This document shows positions 55,604 through 64,000 of a stretch of DNA of 64,000 bases, one piece after another. The translations under genes and the position numbers were made by a program. This DNA is from Hydractinia symbiolongicarpus (Eukaryota; Cnidaria; Hydrozoa; Anthoathecata; Hydractiniidae): contig NC_079879.1 of NCBI RefSeq assembly GCF_029227915.1, positions 22,522,501-22,586,500 on the forward strand. The letters run 5' to 3'. The notes beneath the pieces were generated by a model that was not told the origin of the DNA, made no database searches, and saw nothing but the letters and a program-made list of their open reading frames with translations. Positions within the stretch are counted from its first letter, which is position 1. Each line of letters opens with the position of its first letter.

Positions 55604-58600
55604 ATGATTTGCAGGCGAAGATTAAGTAGAAACCCATTATCAATTTTTGCATTACTTATAACAGTTACAGTCATATGTATTTTTTTAAGAAAAACGGACC
55701 TACCCTTTTTATCATTTGCTAACATTAAACAAGACAATTTAAAAGCATTCATAACAAATGTGGAACATGAATCAGTGGATGCAGATTCACAAAGTGAAGT
55801 TCAAAGATTGAAGGAGTTAGATGTTGATGGGGAACAATCTACTGATAAACTAGATCTGGAGCTTATAAGAAAATATAACGAAAGCCTGGCTGCTCAGGAA
55901 GAAGAAAATGACCCATTCAAAGTAAATACAAAAAAAAACCTTGTTGATTTTATTAATTTTAAGACTGACTTTAGAGAGACAAATTATACTGCAAATGATT
56001 TGAAGTTTACTATTGATGATTTAAATAATAGACAAATAATGTATAACATAGATGAATATCCAAATTTACCAGATAGTTATCCCGTTATTGTGGTGCAAGT
56101 TCATAAAAGAGTAGAATATTTTAAAGAATTACTTGATTCGTTACAACGGACAAGAGGTATTGAGAATGCCTTGCTTGTTATTAGTCACGATTTCTATACA
56201 GACGCTATGAATGCACTTATTAGAATGATTAAATTTTGTAGGGTAAGTAAAAGTATGGATTTTGTTGTAATAAAGATCAGTTGTGAATGTTGGCATTGTT
56301 CCCTATGTGCACATGCATCCTAACAGGAAAAAAAGAAAGAAGGACCATTTCAGGAAAATTGGCTATTTACCTTAATTTATCAATTTGAATGAATAAAATG
56401 TCAAAAAAGAATCGGAATTAGTTTTTTTAACCATCATCTAATTTTAAGTAGGTTTTGGTACATCTAAGATCTTATATATACAATCACTTTCTAAGTAAAC
56501 CTATTTTTTAAACTCAGTATCATCACCTGTCTACATGGTTCATTTTAATTGAGAATCTTTGTATGATTAGAATAATGATTGTGTATATACATCCCAAACA
56601 ATTTATTTTGGATTCCATTTTGTAAGTGTGCAGTGAAAAAAACAATAGAATTCAAAAGGCTGATCATTTAAACGTGAAGCAGCATTAAACACATCATTTT
56701 TAAATTATTAATCAACGATCAGTTTTTCCCTTTCTTTTTATTATTAAAGTATCATTTTTATAGAAATTGATCATTTTAAATATATAAAGATATTTCAACC
56801 TTAGATGCACCAAAAAAATTTGAGTACCCTATTTATAACATATTATCTCTTGTTTTTTGTTTGTTTGTTTTAGGTTATTCAAATTTTCTTTCCTTTTTCA
56901 CAACAATTATATCCTGATACATTCCCTGGTCCCAGTAAAGATGATTGTCCACGAGATACAAAAAAAGAACAGTAAGTGTGTTTTATTTCTGATGTTTCGC
57001 ATCAACTCTCTTTGTCAAATTTAAATTCTGCATTTTTTGTGATAGCATTGGAAGGAAATTAAATTGGTTTCCCCAAATTGGTAACATTTGTTCTTCCATG
57101 TCTTATGTAAGAGTTTTTTATATACAATTTTTATATACAATCAGACGCAGGTTAATTTCAGAGATATTTAAATAAGTGTCCAACACAAATGAGACATGGT
57201 TTTACAATGTTTGCTTCACTTCTTTTCTTCACAATAATTCTATAGATATTTTTGATTTATTTTTTTATAGCTAATAAATTTAAATTAAAAAACAATTACT
57301 TTGGTACTGCAGGTACCATACCTAGATAATATTCTTATCCATCTATGACAATTCGATGCTGTTTCTCCACTCTGTCAGAAATATCAAAGACCAACAAGAA
57401 TGGTTAAAAATGTCGGGGAAAAAACAGAATCACTGAAATAAAATCAGGAATTTTAGTAAAAAAAATGTCCACCACCTATTCTGTGTGTCCCTACTGATAT
57501 AAAAATAGTGCTTATTTCTTTTTATTAGAAACAAAATGCCTATCCGCTATACTTTTACATCGAAACACAGTAGTAAACTTTAAAAAAAGAAAACATAGTC
57601 GTATATAATAAAGTTTTAAAAAATTGACTTTACTATATTCTAGTGCGTCTAAACCTTAGTTATTAGCCATGTAGTAATTGCTAACGATGTCATTTCTCTA
57701 TTTTGTAAGAATTTGTAATGTGAGTGTAATACTCCTAATAAAATGGTAATTATACCTTGACTTTTTCAGAGCAGTTCAGATGGGTTGCATTAACGCCGAG
57801 CACCCTGATAAGTATGGACATTATCGCGAGGCACACATAACAATGACAAAACATCATTGGTGGTGGAAGGTAAAAATAATTTTAATAAAGCCAGATGAAA
57901 TAAAAAAGCAAAAGTACTAACAAACATAGTTTAAGTGTACTAACGAGTTTGTTTGTTATAAGAAGACAAATTGTTGTCAAATGAATCGTAGAACTTTAAC
58001 TCCTTAAATTAATAAGTAATACGTTTTTAATAAAAAATGAAAGTAGGCACCATCCACAAAAATAATTTGATGAAATTCAAAAAAAAATCCACTATTCGCA
58101 AAAATTTGTAGAAATTGTGAAAGTTAATAACTGACTTTTTATTATTTGTTTATGGCTCACTTTTAAACATGCTATACCGCATACCGCAAAAATAAGTTTG
58201 CAAGAATAAGTAAAAGTTGTCGTTTACATTTTAAAGGTTTCAAATAAACAATATTCCTGTTTTATGTTCTTATACTTCACTTAACTAATTTGCTGTGGTA
58301 ATATGTAGAGTACAAAATTTAGGGGATTTGTTCAAAAGGTACTGTTGACAACAACAAACATGATTATTTATTTTAGATCAATGTTGTTTTTGATAAACTG
58401 CTGGCAACCAAAGACCATCATGGGCCTGTTATGTTCATTGAAGAAGATCATTATGTTGTACCAAGTTTTTATGAAGCTTTGATGAAACTGCATGAATTCA
58501 AACATACGTAAGCATATTTTGAAATCAAACCTTAAAAACATAAACTGACTTAAATAAGGCAGTTTATCAATCAATACTTATTTTTTTGTAGTACTTTTTG

Positions 58601-60227
58601 TGCTTTTTACAAATTAGCAGATCTTTTTATACTTGGATAGTTCCTGTCACTTTTCTTGATTTTCTTTAGTGACCCACGTTGCAAAGACTCCTGTGAGATT
58701 TTAACCCTGGGAACGTATAATAACAAAGAAAATTATCAGTTCGAGGGAAGCAAGGTAATGTATGTTTGTGTAACCTGTTGTAGGAGAAGGTGGGAGGATT
58801 ACATTAAAGCAAAAACTTTGTAGTACGTTTTGTACACTCATTGTATTCATTACAAAGACTTTGTGATTGTGATAGTGTTATACTTTGTAATACTCATGCT
58901 TATAACAAAAAATTCTGTAGTAGTTGATTAATTCTGTAAACTTTTATAAGCAATCTAAAGAGTATTCCAATTATTGAATACATCCTGCTCAATATACGAG
59001 GAGCTAAAATCAGGGGTTTTTTTTCTAATTAGAAAATCCTGATTTTATTAAATTCTGCAAGTACAGGCTTTTTGCTAACTCTAACATGGGGAAAAATTTG
59101 GTTTTAGGTTCTACTTGGCTCTTGGGTATCAACTCAGCACAATATGGGAATGGCTATGTATCGTTCTACGTGGGAGAAGATTAAGAAATGTGCTAACGTA
59201 AGTTTCTTTCCTGCCGGTGTCGTCATTGCTGCTGTCGTTGTCGTAGTTGTCGGTGTTGTCGTAGTTGTCGGTGTTGTCGTAGTTGTCGGTGTTGTCATAG
59301 TTGTCGGTGTTGTCATAGTTGTCGTAGTTGTCGGTGTTGTCATAGTGGTCGTAGTTATCGGTGTCGTTGTTGATTTGATTGTGTATGATTTACATCATAA
59401 AGCATGTTAGTAATTTTTATTTTGCCCGTAGGAATTTTGTACCTTCGATGATTACAATTGGGACTGGACGCTAATGCATCTAAGTAGATCGTGTGTGGGG
59501 AAGTTTTTATCAGTACTTGTGTACGAAGTACCGAGAATGTTCCATGTTGGAGATTGGTAAGAAGGTGTTTCTTTGTTATTAGTTTTCATTTTGTTTTAGT
59601 CAGAATGAGGTAGACGTCCGAAGTTTTGGGATTGTCATATCGGCTGTTAAAACAACCTTTTGAATTTCCGTGTTTTGAATAAATTTTACATTCTTTCATG
59701 ATTAAAAACCGAAATATTTGTTTACTAAAATCAGAGAGTTGGAAATTTTGAAAACGTATTACGAAAGTGTCCTGTCAAGAAAAAAAAAACTGACAATCAG
59801 TAACCAAGTGTCCCTTAACAAAAAGAATAGATTCATGGAAATAGTTTTTATACGAGGTTTTTTTTACCTTGGTTAAGGAAAGGAAAATCAATTATAGAGC
59901 TAAAATAGTTCCGAAAAGTGAAATTTGAGCTGAAGAAACCTTTTACAAGCCTTTTTACCACTTCAATGTTTGCAAGACACTTAACAAAAATATCCTTTTT
60001 TTAGTGGACTTCATCATACGAAATCGTGCAACTCAAAAGACACGTTGAACAAAGTGAAAGCTATTATTGAGCGCAACAAAGACTTTATGTTCACCGATAA
60101 ACTAAATATTGTCGTGCAATCTAGTCTTACCGGCGGCCAAAATCCAAACGGTGGATGGGGCGATGTAAGAGATCACGAACTTTGCCTTCGCTTTGTTACA
60201 GCTGAACAGTCTGTGATGAAAAGGTAA
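55604..60227 (+). CDS. MGAT2: Alpha-1,6-mannosyl-glycoprotein 2-beta-N-acetylglucosaminyltransferase (GnT-II)
   Basis: Exons: 55604-56242, 56874-56971, 57770-57869, 58377-58507, 58670-58754, 59108-59197, 59432-59556 and 60005-60227. Phases agree throughout, giving 496 residues. The enzyme adds GlcNAc from UDP-GlcNAc to the alpha-1,6 mannose arm of N-glycans in the Golgi, starting complex-type branching. It is a type II membrane protein (residues about 11-28: PLSIFALLITVTVICIFL), then a stem, then the GT16 domain: VVQVHKRVEYFKELLDSL, SHDF, GCINAEHP, KHHWWWK, metal-binding FIEEDHY, TLGTY, QHNMGMAM, TFDDYNWDWTL, HVGDCGLHH and GGWGDVRDHELC. Human MGAT2 is 447 residues. A cag directly after the ATG (55611-55613) could instead be an acceptor, so an upstream exon is possible. 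Confidence 0.93.
59231..59372. repeat. GTTGTCGTA/GTTGTCGGT minisatellite in MGAT2 intron 6
   Basis: Nine-base units gttgtcgta and gttgtcggt (or gttgtcata) alternate about 15 times between exons 6 and 7. Long frames on both strands here are repeat artefacts. Confidence 0.9.
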
Positions 60228-63048
60228 CATTTTGTTACCGTCAATTTAGTTCAAATTTGCAGCTAATATTTCAATATTATGTTTGGTTACAAATTATATC
60301 GATTTTTTAACTTTTCATTCTGGTTTAAATATTTTTATATCACAATTATTAAAGCCGTATTTATACTTGGAGGAAAGTTATGCGGAGATTTTTATTTTAA
60401 TATTTCGGCACAAGGCCAATGGGAATGCTTATTATCTTGTTGCTCGCTTTTAGCATTATTGGATCTGCTATGAGTCAAGGATTTTTTCGAATATCACTCA
60501 TTTTATGTTTCTTGGACCTAATTTTCCTACGTTTAAATATCAAACATAATTTTGAATTATTAAAAAGTTCGGGCCGCTAAAAGTTTTTTAAAATGCAAAA
60601 GAAAAATATTTTTTATATATTTATCATATTTGGCATTATTTGTAAAAAATTGTGCATGCGTACAATTTTTATTTTGGCCGATTTGCGAAAGTTTATGGTC
60701 ACGAATTTTTTCCGTCACTGCTAGAGTTTCTTGTCCTTTTCAACCTTTTTTTAAGGATTTTTTCAAGGAATGATTTTATTAGAATCTATTAGAGCCAAAT
60801 ACATTTTTTATTATTGGTCTACTTAAAAGGCTTGGGCTTACCTTTAACCTTAATTTAACCTTTCGTAAAATGATTTACTTTGAGGACTTTTGCGAGCAGA
60901 AAGTTTCGCGAGCATGATAAAAACGTAAAATTAAGGTCAGAAACGTTAGCGAAAGACCTTTTTTATTTGCAAATTTCGCGGTTGAATATATTTTTAATAT
61001 CTAATTTCTCGAGAAGAAGATGGACCAAAACAGAAACCATCGCGAAAAGCAGTTACAAATCGCGAAACTTCTGCCCTTAAAGTATTCACGAAGATTTACC
61101 ACTGATATTTATCAGCAAGGTTACAACAGACGCTTCCTAAGTCACTCCTAGCTTTTAGCAAGGCTTATATAATGGAGTGATAATATTCAAGTCACTTTAC
61201 TTTTTAGTTGTTATATTCATGGTATAAAAAATAAAAATAGTCGTAATTTATTTTGTATTAAATTCTTTATGTTATATAAAGAGATTAATAAAAATTAGTT
61301 CTTCGCTTACGTTGTGATGTATTTTAAAATGTTTATCTAAATTTTAAGGTAGTCCTTCTCTTTTTTTAATAATGCAGAAATATCTACGTCGACACTATGT
61401 TTTGATTGTTTCAAAAGTTGTTGGGTTGCAAGAAGTCGAAAAGTTTCGCTGTCCTGTCATTTTCATTTAAACTTTAAATTGTTTTTTACGAGTAAAACCA
61501 ATATAGTAAACTCTCTTTACCTCTAACACTATCTGGAATCAAAATTTTGGTCCCCTGTCAGATTTTCTCACCTTATATTCTCCATCTCGTTTTTTCTATA
61601 TCTTTAACGAATCTCTAGGTGGCTTGCGAATTCCAGATACAATTCACTTTACTTTTTCTTTTACAAAGACTTTAAGATGAAAGAAAGGAATTTATTGAAT
61701 ATTCGTAAAGTAAGTTTATGTCTGACTTTAGTTGAAAGTTTACAAATTACGGGAAGTAGTTTTTAAAATATTTCAGCTGGATTTAGAATTAAATCAGCAA
61801 TTCTTATTTTAACACTATTTTTTTTTAGATACTCACACATACCAAAAAGGTAAAAATTTCTGGGAACGCGGATGTTGGACAGGATTCATCAAGGCTAGGC
61901 AATATGCGTAAAAATTACCCTACCTGAGCTGGAAAAATGCTTATAAACATGCTTATAAAAACAAATTTTGGCTGTTGCAGGTTCAAGGTCCCTTGTTTCG
62001 AATTTGTATAGGTCCAGAAAAAAGTAAAAAAAAACAACGCCTGAATATATAACGTAGAGAAATAAAAATGGTGTCTATGAGTTACGAGGACAATATATCA
62101 AAATACATTGGTATATTATTCATTTGATTTTCTTTTTCTTTTTTTTTTTTTTTGTTCAGCATAAAGTCAGTGTTAAGTGTTAAATTTTCGCGAAATAATA
62201 TTCTCACGTAAAGAAAATTTAGCTTAAATTGCAAAAATAAATTCTCCCAAAATCTTTTATTGCTTTATTTTTGAAATTCGCGAATTCACATTAAGTAGTA
62301 CCCTTGAACTTTTTCAGCGGAGTATTTTATGTTGATTAATTTTCGCGATAGTGAGGTAAAAAAGAAAATAAATTTCGCGAATATTGATTTTCGCGAATTA
62401 GTCATGTCGAGATAATTCGCGAATATTGTTTTCGCGAATAAACTTTTAGGTTTTTTGTGAAGGATTATTTTTCTTACAAATCCAATTTTGTTTTGCAATC
62501 TCTCTCAAGCCTATTTATTGAGATAAGGTAGCATTTAATTGATTTCCTTATCTCACCGAGACTGATCAGTACTACAAAAAAATTTACGAGAAAAGAACAG
62601 AGAAAAGAAATTCTTTTCAAAATTCTGCGAAGTTAATTTTAGCTAAAAAGTTATTTCAAGTAATGTAGCGAAGATTAATTTCCGAAAATTTCCATGAAAA
62701 AGTTTTTTCGCGAATACAAATAAAATTTGTAAAATTCGCGAAAATTAATCAATTTAAGGTAGCATCTGTCTCTTGCATGGATGAGTAAATCATGTTTGAC
62801 GGGGCCAGTAAGAAAAGTAACAATGTAGTAATAATAGCTATGTGGGGCTAGCTATCTTTCTTCGTTAATTTTTTTACCTTAAAAGGCGAGTATTTACATT
62901 GCACTAAGATAAGTTGGGCATCGTCCATTGTACGAAATTGACTGTTCACTTCGTTACGTGAAGTCAAGAAACTTTGTTTACATGTCTTTCTCTCTGCCAA
63001 GCTATATTTCACCTGCGATTAATTCAACCACAAACGTTCATCATATAC
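60228..63048. other. Intergenic, no gene recognised
   Basis: AT-rich. Two zones (60890-61085 and 62180-62750) are rich in the motif TTCGCGAA or its halves (for example ttttcgcgaatt, aattcgcgaat). This looks like decayed repeat sequence; no TIRs were defined. Confidence 0.55.
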
Positions 63049-63794
63049 CTATTTGTCACTGCATATTGTATCTGAACGCTGTAAAGTTTCAGGAAAATAG
63101 TCCTCATCGAATTCTGATCTTAATGTTGCGCACGATTTTGCAGAAGGGCTTCTCATATATCTGTATTTCCAACGCCCAAACCAACTTACCAGCAAACTTT
63201 TAAACGCTTCCCGAAAATCCGAATTCCGATAAGCGTACACGATTGGATTCATCATGGAATTGCTGTAGTGAAGAAACTTTACAAACGGGATCGCTTTCTG
63301 CATGATAGCAACCCGGCAAGTTGGTGCATCGCAGTATACATATAAGATATTCAATAAGAAGAATGGCAGCCAACATGCTACAAACAAAGCAATGACAATA
63401 GCTATCATTCTTGCCAATCGCATTTCTTGCTGAAGCCGTCTTTGTTCTGTTGCGTGTTGCTGTGCTACTTTATAGATTCCAATGTAAGAGCCAACGATAA
63501 TAACAGTAGGACTTACAAACCCGACTAAAACTATGTACACGTTGTAGCTGGTCCAGTTGTGGAAAGCTTTTACAAAATACAATCCTGAGTTGACTAACGC
63601 GAATATCCATACGAACGCTGTCGCACCAACAATTAGATGCGTTTTGCGCGATAGATTGCGATGTGATGCCGGGCGAACAACAGCGAAGAGTCTTTCCAAA
63701 CTGATAACTGTAAGATTCACGATCGATGCAACACCGCACATTATATCAAATGCAACAAAAACAAAATGAGGAGCGCTGGACAGAGGAAGACTCT
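63049..63794 (-). CDS. Class A GPCR, C-terminal exon (adenosine/amine-receptor-like)
   Basis: The exon starts after an acceptor ttttag at 63795-63800 with two bases completing a codon from an upstream exon outside the window, and ends at the stop 63049-63051. It covers transmembrane segment 3 to the tail. Visible: TM3 ending SLERLFAVVRP (E/DRY region, with ERL), TM5 SPTVIIVGSYIGIY, an Arg/Gln-rich third loop, TM6 ACWLPFF (CWxP), TM7 SNSMMNPIVYAY (NPxxY) and RNSDFREAF as helix 8. TM1-2 and the N terminus are missing. The TM7/helix 8 segment resembles adenosine receptors. The Lys used by opsins in TM7 is absent. Ligand is unknown. Confidence 0.85.
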
Positions 63795-63844
63795 CTAAAA
63801 AACAATAAAATTAAAAATTTAGTATGTTGAGCAGTATAGCTTAA

Positions 63845-63985
63845 TAATAGCTTTACAGGTTTACAGGTTTACGGCTTTACAGGTTTACGTGTTTACGTAT
63901 TTACGGGTTTACGAGTTTATAGGTTTACGTATTTACGTATTTACGAGCTTATAGGTTTACGTGTTTACAGAATTACGTGTTTACA
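63845..63985. repeat. 8-bp tandem repeat TTTACRNN
   Basis: About 16 units such as tttacagg, tttacgtg, tttacgta, tttacgag and tttatagg, in the intron upstream of the GPCR exon. Confidence 0.9.
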
Positions 63986-64000
63986 CATGCACCGTTGTTC

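Noticed and set aside
59134-59410. Thr/Pro-rich and Val-rich frames in MGAT2 intron 6
   Set aside because: Both are translations of the 9-bp minisatellite.
63049-63741. Opsin identity for the GPCR exon
   Set aside because: The retinal-binding Lys expected in TM7 a few residues before NPxxY is absent.

Overview
This is an AT-rich, intron-bearing animal genome window with dense mobile DNA. Three small secretory precursors each end in the GLW-G-KR cassette of GLWamide neuropeptides, a family known from Cnidaria. I therefore read the window as cnidarian, most likely medusozoan/hydrozoan; that is inference, and the species cannot be named from sequence alone.

Layout. 1-26 kb: two diverged copies of one segment (about 1-11.3 kb and 18.2-26.3 kb) flank a unique stretch. 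Each copy holds one GLWamide-like gene on the minus strand (2587-2859 and 19862-20134), and a third, divergent one lies between them (14998-15279). Each copy has been invaded by different elements. Copy 1 has a THAP-protein DNA element, a PAT-type DIRS retrotransposon with split direct repeats, a MITE with a 10-bp target duplication, and a Tc1-like MITE loaded with a 14-bp minisatellite. Copy 2 has a TTAA element, two further TIR elements and a short MITE. Each copy thus shows the empty sites of the other. A 2.4-kb element with about 290-bp TIRs and a broken gene of unknown function lies at 12.3-14.7 kb.

27.2-36.8 kb: an uninterrupted head-to-tail array of twelve non-autonomous Helitron-like units, each running from TC (TA in the last) to a hairpin followed by CTAG. 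36.9-37.8 kb: a truncated OTU-protease-like fragment and a MITE.

38.4-48.6 kb (minus): a ten-exon coiled-coil gene homologous to FAM184. Its introns hold two tRNA-derived SINEs, a LINE tail, a 130-bp tandem repeat and a block also present near 11-14.8 kb. 48.6-55.6 kb: no gene recognised, several tandem repeats. 55.6-60.2 kb (plus): a complete eight-exon MGAT2 gene (N-acetylglucosaminyltransferase II of the Golgi N-glycan pathway). 60.2-63.0 kb: intergenic. 63.05-63.8 kb (minus): last exon of a class A GPCR most like adenosine/amine receptors, continuing beyond the window.

The host genes (neuropeptides, FAM184, MGAT2, GPCR) show no operon-like relation. Exon limits were read by eye from GT/AG sites, phase and family similarity; no search or alignment program was run.
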